DNA from: Allodiplogaster sudhausi
Lineage: Eukaryota; Nematoda; Chromadorea; Rhabditida; Diplogasteridae
Reading direction: 5' to 3'
Length of the DNA stretch: 64,000 nt
NCBI GenBank assembly: GCA_945643635.1
Contig: CALZFC010000035.1
Location: 4,232,501 to 4,296,500, forward strand
Made by a program: the position numbers and the translations under genes. This document shows positions 11,293 through 22,242 of the stretch, one piece after another; within the stretch, counting starts at the first letter, position 1, and every line of letters starts with the position of its first letter. Below the pieces are notes generated by a model. The model was not told the DNA's origin. It worked only from the letters and a program-made list of their open reading frames with translations, and made no database searches.

Positions 11293-11435
11293 GTGTCACG
11301 CGGTTTTGAGCAGTCTCTCTGACACAATGACATATCGCACAGATGGCTGGCTCTATGGAGGAGAATAGAGCGCCGCAAAAAAAACTGCTAATCGTAAGAA
11401 CTACTACCACCTCGATCTCTAACCGGTTACGCCCC
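11293..11435 (+). promoter_or_regulatory. Conserved noncoding module, copy 1
   Basis: About 140 bases conserved with 22873-22988 (+), 25071-25202 (-) and 28191-28331 (-). Shared landmarks are GTGTCACGCGGTTTTGAG, GACACAATG, TATCGCACAGATG, a CTCTAT...ATAGAG hairpin, an A-run, CCTCGATCTC and CCGGTTACGCCC. In each case it lies 0.3-1.1 kb upstream of a peptide-gene promoter or promoter relic, in the same orientation as that gene. It could be a distal regulatory block or a small structured RNA gene; the function is unknown. Confidence 0.5.
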
Positions 11436-11599
11436 ACGCTCTCAAATGCGCTTAGTGCTGGAGAGTAGTAAGAAAGCAGTAAGTGTCACGAAACCCATTT
11501 TTGGTGCTTTCTCGATGCGAGAGCAGAAGAGGAGGTCAAGGAAAAGGAGAGAGGAAAAGGACGCTTGTTGTTCGACTTCGCAATCGGGCTGTTTGCTGA

Positions 11600-11840
11600 T
11601 GTATCATTCGTTGAAACGCTTGGCCTACCGTTGTCCATTCGAAACGAACAAGGAACATAGATTTGAGTAGGTACAAAGAAGAGGGATTTCACTGCACAAA
11701 CGGCCACTTCATCTGGTATAAAAGGCATTCCCCCTTGCAGTAAATGAATAGAACGATCATTTATCGGCAAATTCCTCAATTTCTCAACAAAAACAAACAA
11801 AAATGAATCGTAATCAGTCTGAATGTCTCGAAAGCGCATT
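11600..11840 (+). pseudogene. Promoter-only relic of a peptide-gene unit
   Basis: Carries the family promoter: GTTGTCCATTCGAAACGA, GGCCACTTCATCTGG, TATA box TATAAAAGG at 11717-11725, then CCTTGCAGTAAATG and GATCATTTA. No signal-peptide exon follows. It is useful as an empty-site paralogue for the insertion described at 12619. Confidence 0.6.
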
Positions 11841-11919
11841 TCTTTCGGTTGCGTTTTCTTTCGAACGTGGAGTATACAGTATTCAATACAGTATTCAAAA
11901 AACCTCTAGTTCACGGCCA

Positions 11920-12590
11920 ATTTAATCAATCAATCAACGCTTTATGCCAACGGGTTAATGGAGTACGTGGAGCGCTATGAGTCTGCCAATTTATGAGTGA
12001 CAAATGGAACCGATCGGAACGCGGATGTGTACTAGAGTCCAAGCAGGGAAGTGAATCGCCATTCTTGTTGTTGTTGTTGCAATCTGTGAAAATGAATATT
12101 ATTTTAAGAAGAACATTTCCAACGTTGTATGCAAGTAGTGGTGAATGAAGAGGCGCAACTCTAAACACGTTTTACAAAGACAATGACCAGCGAGAGGACT
12201 AATGGAATAATTCAATAATAAAAAAAATGATGAATTGGTTCGGACGGGAAAGCCGGAGAAAAGAGGGTGGCAACTTTGTCGAGAGAACGCTTGGTTTAGT
12301 GTCACGTGGTTTTGATTGAATATGCTCCGGTTCGTTGAAACGTTTGGCCGACCGCCCTTCCAATTGAAATGACCACTGCACTTGAGAAACCATAAAACAA
12401 CTGGCGGTCACGCTGCTAAACATGCCAAATCACGTGGTCGTCCCTATTTTTCGATTTAATCCTCTCCAATTCGTTGAATTGTTTGGCGTCCAAAACAAAA
12501 GCGTGTGATCGTTATCCATTCGAAACGAGAGAAAAAAGAAGATTTGAGAAGGCATAAATAAGAACATATTTTCATTGCCACTTCATCTGG
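11920..12590 (+). other. Duplicated upstream sequence of peptide gene at 15485
   Basis: Repeats sequence blocks of 11150-11700: AGAGGACTAATGGAAT, GAACGCTTGGTTTAGTGTCACG, TTGGCGTCCA and GTTATCCATTCGAAACGA. A decayed module remnant lies near 12290-12320. No coding region is seen. Confidence 0.5.
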
Positions 12591-12600
12591 TATAAAAGGG
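12591..12600 (+). promoter_or_regulatory. TATA box of peptide gene at 15485, displaced by an insertion
   Basis: TATAAAAGGG follows GGCCACTTCATCTGG-like sequence exactly as in the paralogues at 22001 and 11717. The intervening 2.66-kb element now puts it about 2.9 kb from the ATG. Without the element the spacing would be about 225 bases, as in the paralogues (133-244). Confidence 0.6.
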
Positions 12601-12618
12601 CAGTTCTCCTTGCATTAA

Positions 12619-15275
12619 GAGATGCTCTCTGTAAGACTCAAGGAGGCTTCTATTGGCGCCTGCCCCGGGGAATTTTTGTTTTCTTTTACTTTGGAAACAT
12701 TATGAGGGATACATCTACTATTCATAAAGAAGAAAAGGTGGACAAAAAGTTTGAAAAAAAATTTTTCTCTTAGTTATAAGTAAAAATGTTCAAAAAATTT
12801 GGAAGGCCATATCTAACGGTATACTTAATATTTCTGGAAAATCTTTCAGTGTTTGATTACTTGTTCAAAACTACACAAAAAAGTCCCTGGTGACCATTTC
12901 CGAACATTTTTATTTTTATGAGTTTTATCCAATTTAAATTTTTCAAATCTGGTTTTCGGGCAATAACTTTTTTTTTAACCATTACGTCCAGAAAACCGAA
13001 TTATCCATAAGAAAGAGGAGGAAAAACTACATATAATACATCTCTACGAGGAAAAATCTCGGATTAACTTTTTGGGTATCTGCCTTTGAATATGTGTTTC
13101 TAAGCAAATTTCGGTTTTGGCCACAAACCACAACTTCATTCAAACTTCATCAATTGAAGAACGAAATAGTCCATTCGATGTGATTTTTTATGCTCTTTAA
13201 AATGGTATATACTTTGTTCGCAAAAAAAATTAGTCTAAAGGCCCAAAATTGACTTTTTGTGTTTTAGGCCTATTTCTGGTGTTAAAATACTCATTCTTTG
13301 CACGATTAATGGATCTTGCAGGCTGATTTTCCATATAATATTTATACTGCGAGAAAGAGCAGCTCGAACTGAGTGGGATACAGCTTTAAGATTAAAATCT
13401 GAGGATACACTTTTTGGGAATATGTATTTGAAAACTGACTGTTGAAGGCGATATTCCTGAATATTTTTAGAAAATATTTTAAAATTGTTCTTTTGAAGCA
13501 TCTAGCTCGGAATTATGGGTAATCCAGAATTCTTTGAAGTTCTTTTACGATATGACACTCAAAAGTACATCAAAATTCAGGAAATCACATTTTTACCAGC
13601 ATAGGTGCTGAAATAAATGTACGAAAACTCCTTCGAAGCCAAATAAAAGGTCATTTGTGAGACGGCTTGGTAAAACGGACATAACCATTCGAAAGAGCAG
13701 AGACTTTTGCATAATATATCCACAGATGAAAGAGCAAAATATGTACATCTTTCAGAAATCTTGATATTGGGAAAAATATCGACGACAGGTTTCGACTAAT
13801 TTGAGCAGTTCGCGAAAAACGATACCAATGGAAATTATGTTCTGAAAATTGTACCAAATGGTTTTTTGAGACGAGAAACATGAATTCGATGTTAATTTTC
13901 TACTATTGTGTACCACCCATGGTACTTTTGATCGAAATATAATTTTACGCATATAACATTTCATTCTTCGATCAAAAGTACCATGGGTGGTACACAATAG
14001 TAGACAATTAACATCGAATTCATGTTTCTCGTCTCAAAAAACCATATGGTGCAATTTTCAGAACATAATTTCCATTGGTATAGTTTTTCGCGAACTGATC
14101 AAATTAGTCGAAACCTGTCGTCGATATTTTTCCCAATATCAAGATTTCTGAAACATGTACATATTTTGATCTTTCATATGTGGATATATTATGCAAAAGT
14201 CTCTGCTCTTTCGAATGGTTATGTCCTTTTTGGCAAGCCGTCTCACAAATGACCTTTTAGTTGGCTTCGAAGGAGTTTTCGTACATTTATTTCAGCACCT
14301 ATGCTGGTAAAAATGTGATTTCCTAAATTTTGAAGTACTTTTGAGTGTCATATCGAAAAAGCACTTCAAAGAATTCTGGATTACCCATAATTCCGAGCTA
14401 GATGCTTCAAAAGAACAATTTTAAAATATTTTCAAAAAAATATTCAGGAATATCGCCTTCAACAGTCAGTATTCAAGTACATATTCCCAAAAAGCGTATC
14501 CTCAGATTTTAATCTTAAAGCTGAATCCGACTCAGTTTTAGCTGCTCTTTCTCGCAGTATAAATATTATATGGAAAATCAGCCTACAAGATCCATTAATC
14601 GTGCAAAGAATGAGTATTTTAACACCAGAAATAGGCCTAAAACACAAAAAGTCAATTTTAGGCCTTTAGAATAATTTCTTTTGCGAACAAAGTATATACC
14701 ATTTTAAAGAGCATAAAAAATCACATCGAATGGACTATTTCGTTCTTCAATTGATGAAGTTTGAATGAAGTTGTGGTTTGTGGCCAAAACCGAAATTTGC
14801 TTAGAAACACATATTCAAATGCAGATACCCAAAAAGCGTATCCGAAATTTTTCCTCGTAGAGATGTATTATATGTAGTTTTTCCTCCTCTTTCTTATGGA
14901 TAATTCGGTTTTCTGGACGTAATGGTAAAAAAAAAAGTTATTGCCCGAAAACCAGATTTGAAAAATTTAAATTGTATACAACTCATAAAAATAAAAATGT
15001 TCGGAAATGGTCACCAAGGACTTTTTTGTGTAGTTTTGAACAAGTAATCAAACACTGAAAAGATTTTCCAGAAATATTAATTATAACGTTAGGTATGGCC
15101 TTCCAACGTTTTTGAACATTTTTACTTATAACTAAGAGAAAATTTTTTTTTCAAACTTTTTGTCCTCCTTTTCTTCTTTATGAATAGTAGATGTATCCCT
15201 CATAATGTTTCCAAAGTAAAAGAAAACAAAAATTCCCCGGGGCAGACGCTCCTTGACCCTTTCAGAGGGGCTCTC
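12619..15275. mobile_element. 2.66-kb palindromic (foldback) element flanked by TTAA
   Basis: Two arms of about 1.3 kb are inverted copies: the sequence leading to ACCCATGGTACTTTTGATCGAA (ends about 13936) is repeated in reverse from about 13967, with a 30-base centre. Outer ends GAGATGCTCTCTG... and ...CAGAGGGGCTCTC lie between TTAA at 12615-12618 and 15276-15279. The matching open frames in both arms are mirror images of AT-rich noncoding DNA and show no transposase. A partial third copy lies at 20222-20400. Inferred: a non-autonomous TTAA-targeting (piggyBac-like) element, or a hairpin-RNA source. Confidence 0.75.
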
Positions 15276-15484
15276 TTAAATGTGGAGAGCGATCATTGGT
15301 CGGCTAAACTTCAGTTTCGCGAAAAGCGAAACTCTACCGTAATCAATAGGAATTTTCCTGTTGTCTCTAAAGCACATGCTCTTTCGCGTCTGTGTCAGGC
15401 AAAAAGGCGCGAATTTAAGAATAGATTTTTTTTGCTTGATTATATTTGAAACCATTTATTTTCTTTTTTTCACTCAGTTTCACC

Positions 15485-15601
15485 ATGAACTTTTCGGACG
15501 TTCTTCTGGCAATCGTCGCCATTGCGTTGCTTGCGCTTGCTGAAGCTGCTCCAGCCGGCGGAGATGCCTGTGATGGAGGTATTTTTGGTCAGCTTTGCTG
15601 A
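15485..15601 (+). CDS. Secreted disulfide-ring peptide precursor 1
   Basis: A 38-residue precursor: signal peptide beginning MNFSDVLLAIVAIALL and ending AEA, then mature APAGGDACDGGIFGQLC with two Cys (x8 between), the last being the final residue. An acceptor-like CACTCAG lies just before the ATG, as in all copies. A GTAAGAT donor lies at about 15636, 35 bases after the stop, and the conserved 3'-UTR exon starts near 15739. Between the stop and the donor, TTTGCTGAAGCTGCGCCAG repeats the signal-cleavage segment out of frame, so the C-terminus appears remodelled by internal duplication. The promoter is interrupted by the palindromic element. No known family is recognised. Confidence 0.65.
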   Translation: MNFSDVLLAIVAIALLALAEAAPAGGDACDGGIFGQLC

Positions 15602-15738
15602 AGCTGCGCCAGTCCAAGACCTCTCGTCGGATTGGTAAGATATAAGTTGCTTATTTATTTATTTTATTTTTTGTTTGTTAATTACTTTATTCACTAATAC
15701 ATTCGCGCATCACAATAACGCGACTTTTATTTGAGCAG

Positions 15739-15775
15739 ACAACGTCGTCAAAGGAACTGTTGAAATTCTTATACG
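15739..15775 (+). other. Conserved 3'-UTR exon of peptide gene 1
   Basis: Follows TTTGAGCAG and reads ACAACGTCGTCAAAGGAACTG, shared with the other copies at 22461 (+), 23966 (-), 20573 (-) and 9115 (-). It is noncoding because the stop lies in the first exon. Confidence 0.55.
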
Positions 15776-16139
15776 AATTCCCGTCCCAACTTATTTTGAA
15801 CTTTCAATGCGAATTCGATTCTTACATGTTTACTTCAATAGCAAACCGATCTGCGATAAATGATTGAAGCTGATGAAGAATATATTGCACGAACACTATG
15901 GACTTTATGGGCATTATCTACATTGAACAAAAAGATATGTGAGAGTATTACAATGCATACATTGATTGTGCTATCTATCAATTCAGGACCGAACATCAAA
16001 CGCACTTCTTCAGACGGAGAATGGGTTATAAAAGCAAAATAAATAGCATGGAGGAGAGATAAATACATATGTATGTACATATAAGTTGACATATACACAG
16101 CGTATTGTCCCAGAACTTCCATTCTAAAACCATATTTTC

Positions 16140-16300
16140 GTCAACTTCATGGAAATTATATAGTCCATTCAAAGCATGCATGATGTAGCCAGCCAGTATT
16201 CATTGATAAGTGAAAAAATACATTTGTAACACTTTTGTATCCGATTTTTTTATGCTTACTGAAAATGATATCATCCGACAACTCTAGGCCCCCTTTTTTC
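16140..16300. other. Relic of peptide-unit upstream sequence
   Basis: GTAGCCAGCCAGTATTCATTGATAAGTG and nearby sequence match 24680-24790 and 27690-27780, upstream of the minus-strand peptide genes. No gene belongs to it here. Confidence 0.45.
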
Positions 16301-16356
16301 TAAGAAATAAAAAAATAAAAAAATAAAAAAGAAGTTTACGTTTGCTTACTTACCAC

Positions 16357-16440
16357 ACTTGTAATGAAGCTCTCCAGCTTCTTTGCAGTCGCTTGGATGT
16401 GGAAGGGATTTGGAAGCTTGACGACGCTTTTTAAAATCTA
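16357..16440 (-). CDS. Possible isolated exon, cysteine-containing
   Basis: The minus strand reads ...ASKSLPHPSDCKEAGELHYKCG and then a canonical GTAAGT donor at 16355-16350. Codon use looks coding, but no start, partner exon or family is recognised. It may be a fragment of a duplicated gene. Confidence 0.25.
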
Positions 16441-17363
16441 ACAAATGGGCTGACGGCAACAAGAAGAGGCGAAAAGTAACCACCTCTCAATGTGAGCGAT
16501 GTATCGCATCCTGACTAATGAAGTCAGGAAAATGTAAGATAAGCTTGAGCGTGCGTAGGCGGAATAATAAGGGGAATGCCCTCGAGTTCGTTAGAATAGA
16601 ATACGGGACAAGTAAATGATGCGTGAAGGGAGTCAGCGTGACATTACATTCTTCTTCACATATTTACGTGTCACATTATATATTTATATTTATTTTGCTT
16701 TAATAAATACCTATTTTGTTTGTATTACTTGCAATAACATTCCGGAAAGGCCCTCATCTTATTCCGATATCAGGAAAGTCTTACGGAAATGGCAGAATTT
16801 TTACCCCTTCCAGAGATTTGAAGAAGAAAAAAAGTGGAAAATTCTTCACTACGACCCATCATATAATTAGTACGTTAATTAATAAATTTTATACATATTT
16901 TTTCTATGATTGCCCTCCCTTAATAATAGAAGATAGCCTCTTTCATTATATAGGGAGCCTGCAAGAGATCGACATCGAAATCAACCTATTTCTAAAGAAA
17001 ATAGAAAGGTTAACTAGATCACCCAGACTGTCTGACGTGTCAAAATGATATGGAATGTGATAATTTGATAAGTTGGGTGAAGAGAATGCGGGGTTTGGTG
17101 CTACATGTGACTAGGACACGGATGATGGATTGAGCGTATGTGGTAGGGATGTGAATACCTTGTAGGTGCCTACTAAGTTTGTTTACATATGTACGGGGCG
17201 TTTGCATATTTATGAATGTATGAACATATGTTTGTATGTTAAGGCTATGATAAATAAGCCATTTATAATTGAAGGCGTTATGGTGCGTAGTGTTTACTGG
17301 CAATGTTCAATTGAAAAATTTTATTCCCAAAAAATGGGCGTTCGTCCAAGACACACACAGTGC

Positions 17364-18998
17364 TTAGCGAATATCGAGGCTCTCCAGAATGACATTGCCT
17401 TCTATGCTGATCGACGTGTACTTGGGCGCCGCGTCGCGATGCGAAAACGATTTCATTGGTTGGTTGTTGATCGAAATCTGAACTTTTACATATGTACACA
17501 TGATCAGTAAATGATCTATACGAAATTAGCATAGATTACTGACCATGAGGACATTTTGATAATGGAGAGCAACAACGATAAGGCTAACATTGAACTGTTT
17601 CTGCTCGTAGATGAAGGCCACATGAAAGACGACGTTCTGCTTGATCGGGTATGTATTCGGACGTTCGATGTCTCCTTTCTCTCGAAAGGAGGCACGACCC
17701 ACTTCGTAGTAGTTGTGCTCAATCTGAGGAGGAGTAAAGGAAGAACTATTAAAGCGTGAACGAGAGGAGTGTGGCTAACACGTACAGTTCAGAATGTTGG
17801 CCACGCAGTACCTTGAGGGCTTCTAACTTTTTGTTAATTATGCATTGAATAAGGCGGAAAAGAGAAACTGCATCAATTATTTTTCGATGATTGTCCTCCA
17901 TATAGGAAGACGGGGTCACACACACTACCTGATTCTCCTGAATACGCGGATTCCAGTGAAAGAGAATGTCGTAATTTGCGCCACGGAAGTTGAAGGCGAA
18001 CTGATTCCCGGTCGGCTTGACATATGCTTCGACTGTCTGCCTTAAACGTGTTTGTTTAGTAATCGTGGAAAAACAATTTGAAGATAGTTTTCGGAAACCA
18101 AGACTCAGAGGGCCGTCCGGGAAAGTATTATTGAACGTGATCTTGTAGTACTTTCCACGGAGTGCAATCTTCGTGAGCTGAATGTCGCCCTTGACCTATG
18201 AATAGGAAGAAAGCTCTGTGAATTTTCAATCTTCTCGGGATTTGCACTCTCTCTGTCAGAAACGACAATTTCAACTTATAATGAATATCTTTTCTACATA
18301 TTTTCTTAATATTGGAAAAGAAAAGTTGCCGATCTCGACCTCAAAGCAGTCGATCTTCTTGAGACCCTTGACGCCATCGTCATTCGTGAAGTTGTGCACG
18401 TGGTTGCCGTTGATGCTCAGCTCGAAGAAGTCCAAGTGAAATCTAGAGAAATAAATGTTTCTTCTTCTTCCATTTTTGTTAAATGACATTTGTTCTACTT
18501 AGTGATCAATTAAAATTAAAAAAAATAACTAAAATAGTTCACATGCCTGATTCGCAGCTCGATCGGATTTCCAGGCGTAACGGCCACGTTGTCCAAAGTG
18601 CGATTCTACAATGAGTCATTTTGGATTTTCGGCGTACATTTATCTTGCGAAGTCAACAAGGAATCGTTAAAAGAAACTAATAAAAATTGGAGCCATCGTC
18701 GAGCACGAGCTTCTCGTTATTGAAACGAAGATCCGCATGCAGCGGTTTGCGAACGCCCGCCAAGAGATTCAGGCAGACGCTAAACAAATGGTTAAGAAGA
18801 ATAGACATTTAGCAAATCTATATTCCAAAATATTTTCCTTTGAAAGGCGATGAAAAGAGAGTTTAAAAGAGGATGACTACAATTCAAAGAATTTAATGAC
18901 AATGCAGCATTGGCGGTCAGCAGACCGATGACGCTTAGCGACTGGCCGGCAGCGGGCGGCTCCGGGAAGTGCGCGAAGAACGGACTCGGCAGAGCCAT
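17364..18998 (-). CDS. Tandem-repeat galectin (two CRDs), 8 exons
   Basis: Predicted beta-galactoside-binding lectin of about 258 residues, cytosolic or non-classically secreted (no signal peptide). Exons in order: 18901-18998 (MALPSPFFAHFPEPP...), 18707-18779, 18547-18605, 18340-18442, 18105-18195, 17929-18032, 17589-17723, 17364-17477 (stop). CRD1 has VCLNLLAG, LHADLRFN, PGNPIELRIR, FFELSINGNHVHNF and VKGDIQLTKI. CRD2 has NQFAFNFRG, LFHWNPR, YPIKQNVVFHVAFIYEQ, SINNQPMKSFSHRD and IEGNVILESLDIR. The H-x-NPR sugar-binding motif is kept in CRD2 but is HADLR in CRD1, and no WGxE motif is visible in either. The intron after 18547 appears to use a GC donor (AG/GCATGT). The exon 2 end is uncertain: a GTGCTC donor gives the stated end, but coding resemblance continues to 18692. 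Confidence 0.8.
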
Positions 18999-19011
18999 CT
19001 GTAATAACAAG

Positions 19012-19138
19012 ACGTTGTTATTATAGTCCACTTCTCCTGCCTTTCGCTGCTGAAGACGAGTTGAGGGATAGGTTTATTACTGGGAACGTGGCCATCACCA
19101 GGCCAACCCTGACGGAAGCAACCGCTCACGAAGAGCAA
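19012..19138 (-). repeat. Dispersed ~125-bp repeat, copy 2, at galectin 5' end
   Basis: Homologous to 4919-5046. On the minus strand it ends CGTCTTGTTATTACAG and the galectin ATG follows directly (18998), so the repeat edge coincides with a good 3' splice acceptor for the first coding exon. Confidence 0.65.
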
Positions 19139-20076
19139 CGGAGGAGAGATTGACTCGAGGAATGCCTCAAAACAAAAAAAAATGGGACTGGAATTGCACT
19201 AATTATGGGATTGACTAGAAGGAAGGGAACGTGATGAAATACACGTATGCATGTAAGGTCGATCGAATGAGAGCAGCAGAATAATGCAAAAAAAAGCCCA
19301 TGGGTTGGCTCGGGCGTTAGGGAGATCCTGATTTCCAAGACGACAAAAGTTGCGAGAGAGCGAGAGAGAAATGACTGAAATATTTGTCAGTCGAGAAATA
19401 TGGCCATTATTATCATGATATTTTAAGAAACCACAGAGTTTTGAAAGGGATGAGAAGGGGATCGTGGACAATTGTTTGGCGCAGTGAGTCGAGTATGGGG
19501 CTTCCCTCTTGCGGCGCCAAAGAAACCCTTTTCCAACACAAAAGGGGAATCCGAGTCGATTTATTTATTGTTTCATTTATACCTCGACCATGATGATGAG
19601 CGAGAAAGAGACGGAGCGAAGAGAGGCAGAAGAAGTCGACCACTCAGCAACTCAGAAACAACGACGACTGATCTCGACTCATAAAAGTGAGTCGAAATGA
19701 TATAATTACCAGACGCCGCATATTCCAATGTCGACGAGGCAATGATTCAAATTCAAGTAATAACGTTAAACTGTTTTGCATGTCAAAATCCTTATCTCTT
19801 AAGAAGAAATAATAAAAAAATGCAAAGATATTTCCGACACCCCAAGCAGGCTTTCGCATTCCCGCGTGTACATACATACACATACATACATTTACGAGCT
19901 ATCGACATCACAACAGTTTAAACACTTCTGCCTAACGCATTTATGTTTTTCACATTGATGTAACAAATGAACAAGTTTGCATGGTGATTCTGCCATAAAC
20001 AGAAAGCGGCGCCGACGAATGTAGGCTCCTCCCTTTTCTAGAAAAAGAAAGACTGTTTTCTTTGCATTCACCTTCG

Positions 20077-20149
20077 CATATTTATGTGTCACATTATATC
20101 TCTCATCTACGTTATTTAGATGAGAGATATAATGTGACACATAAATATG
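20077..20149. repeat. Perfect 33-bp hairpin
   Basis: CATATTTATGTGTCAC...CATCTA (20077-20109) is followed by the 7-base loop CGTTATT and its exact complement (20117-20149). A further direct copy of TATGTGTCACATTATATCTC follows to about 20166. A diverged single copy occurs at 21359-21395, so the hairpin probably arose at a junction of inverted copies of the peptide unit. Confidence 0.85.
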
Positions 20150-20221
20150 TGTCACATTATATCTCTGCGAACACAGCCAAGTGTTTTTGTGAGTTTCCGT
20201 TAAACTGAAAATAACTAATTT

Positions 20222-20400
20222 TAGGTGGTCAAAAAGTTTTAGAAAATTTTTTTCACTAAGATATAAGTGAAAATGTTCCAAAATTTTGGAAGACCATATC
20301 TTCCATTATACTTAATATTTCTCAATAATCTTTTCAGTGGTCGATTCCTTGTTCAAAACTACACAAAAAAGTCCGTGGAGTCCATTTTCGAAAAATAAAA
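20222..20400. mobile_element. Fragment of the palindromic element
   Basis: GGTCAAAAAGTTTTAGAAAA through TTGTTCAAAACTACACAAAA matches 12735-12905 of the foldback element, diverged by scattered substitutions. It shows that the element family is dispersed. Confidence 0.7.
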
Positions 20401-20702
20401 TTTATACAAACAATCTGACATTTTTCACAATGTGAAGAGAAGAGGAATGCAGAATTGTTTCTTACTCATAAAGAATCCATAATCAAAAGGAGCTAATTCG
20501 GATGGAATGTACGGAGTGAATTAAAGTCGAGTTCGGATGGCAATAGTACCTTTGCTGATGTTGGCATACGCAGACCTGTTTAATTAAAAGTAAAGTAATT
20601 ATTTTTATGCATGAATGAATAAATGAATAAATTTAAATATTTAAATAAATTAATGAATACTAAAATGAAAGAATAAATAAATATGCAAATTATATCTTAC
20701 CA

Positions 20703-20822
20703 CTAGCACAACATGACTATGTCTCCTCCACCACAGTCTGCGTCATGGCGGAATGGAGCAGCTTCAGCAAACGCAAGCAACGCAATGGCGACGTTTGCCA
20801 GAAGAACGGTCGAATAGTTCAT
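20703..20822 (-). CDS. Secreted disulfide-ring peptide precursor 2
   Basis: A 39-residue precursor: signal peptide MNYSTVLLANVAIALLAF-AEA, then mature APFRHDADCGGGDIVMLC (Cys-x8-Cys, last residue Cys). The start is chosen because GTTCAG/TTTGACC-ATG is the same in all copies. The longer upstream frame is 5'-UTR. The stop TAG is followed after two bases by GTAAGATAT, a donor; the conserved 3'-UTR exon begins near 20573. A TATA box (TATAAAAGG, complement at 21031-21039) lies about 210 bases upstream. It is arranged head-to-head with gene 3. Confidence 0.7.
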   Translation of the reverse strand: MNYSTVLLANVAIALLAFAEAAPFRHDADCGGGDIVMLC

Positions 20823-21030
20823 GGTCAAACTGAACAAAAACGAAAAGAAATGTTTCAAATTTAATCTAGCAAAAAACTCATTCTTAAATTCGCGCCTTTT
20901 TATAGATACGCGGCTGGAAAAATATTCAGTAAACTTTGGATTGATTACGGTTGAGTATTTCACAAAATCTTCTTTCAAGATTTATCCGAGCCAAATGATC
21001 GCTCTCTTCATTCACTGCCATTGGATTTGA

Positions 21031-21039
21031 CCTTTTATA
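21031..21039 (-). promoter_or_regulatory. TATA box of peptide gene 2
   Basis: TATAAAAGG on the minus strand, followed downstream by GCAGTGAATGAAGAGAGCGATCATTTGG as in the paralogue at 22001-22055. Confidence 0.65.
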
Positions 21040-22000
21040 CTAGATTTATAGTTAATAACACAAGATGAAGTGGCCGTTGGAGCAGTGAAGACGCTCCGTT
21101 TTTCGATATCTCAAATCTACATTTCTTGTTTCGAATCTACGACCGTCACACTCTTTGCTTGGGCGCCAAGCAATTCAACGAATTGGCAAACAGTTAGGCA
21201 ATTTGAGCAGCGTTTTTGCTGGTTGAATATCATGCCGCGCTATCTCTGTCAAGTGTTTTTGTGAGTTTCCGTTAAAATGAAAACTGACCTATTCCACCGC
21301 GCGAATGAGAGTCTAGAAAATTTTTTTCCTTTGCATAAGTGTATGACCGCATTCACCTTCGCATATTTACATGTCGCATTATATCTCTCAACTATGTACA
21401 TACGTAATTTATTTTGCCTTTATGGCACAGTTTTAGTTTCGTCATTGGCTTCTGTTTTCAAGGTTTAATGGTAAATTTGTAGAAGAAGAAGAAAAGAAGA
21501 AAATATCCTCATAACTCCATTATAATACAAAATTAAGTTCATTCATATATTTTAGATCGAGACTGTTCTGAACTTTAAAATATCATGTTTTGGTTAAAAA
21601 ATACATCTGTTATCAAGTCTGACAAATATTTTTTAATGTCTCAATTTGAACTCTGAATGGACTCTATAATATTTTTCCGTCAGGGGATGAAGATGGGTTT
21701 TAGAAGTGGAACTCTCATTCGCGCGGTGGGATAGGCCAGTTGAAATTTTAACGGAAACTTACAAAAACACTTGGCAGAGATAGCGCTTTCGTGGCATGAT
21801 TATCAACCTGCAAAAACTCTGTTTAAATTGCCGAATGACGACTCGTCAGTATTTGTCAGTGGTAATTCGTTGAAGATCTTACAGTTAGCGCCCAAACAAA
21901 GAGTGTGACGGTCGTCCATTCGAAACGAGAAATGTAGATTTGAGATGTCGAAAAACGGAGAGTCTTCATCTTCATCTTGTGTTATAAAGTATAAATCAAG

Positions 22001-22010
22001 TATAAAAGGG
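22001..22010 (+). promoter_or_regulatory. TATA box of peptide gene 3
   Basis: TATAAAAGGG, 242 bases before the ATG at 22243, within a promoter conserved among copies: TCCATTCGAAACGAGAAATG upstream and GATCATTTGGCTCGGCTAAA downstream. Confidence 0.7.
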
Positions 22011-22242
22011 CAAATCCAACGGCAGTGAATGAAGACAGCGATCATTTGGCTCGGCTAAATCTAAAGGGGAGCTTTCGGGAAAAACTCTACCGTAGTCAAT
22101 CCAAAGTTTCCTGAATATTTTTCCATTCGCGTATCTCTAAAGCCCCTGTGTCAGGAAAAAGGCGCGAATTTAAGAATGAGTTTTTTGCTCGGTTAAATTT
22201 GAAATCTTTCTTTTCGTTTTTTTTTTTAAATTCAGTTTGACC

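Noticed and set aside
11293..11435. Spliced-leader RNA or U-snRNA gene in the conserved module
   Set aside because: I do not see an SL1/SL2-like leader, a donor plus Sm site, or U1-U6 signature sequences in any copy.
13235..14647. Paired ~75-residue ORFs (MFLVSKNH type and MCFRPISG type) inside the palindrome
   Set aside because: They are mirror images in the two arms, AT-rich, without recognisable domains; more likely chance openness than genes.
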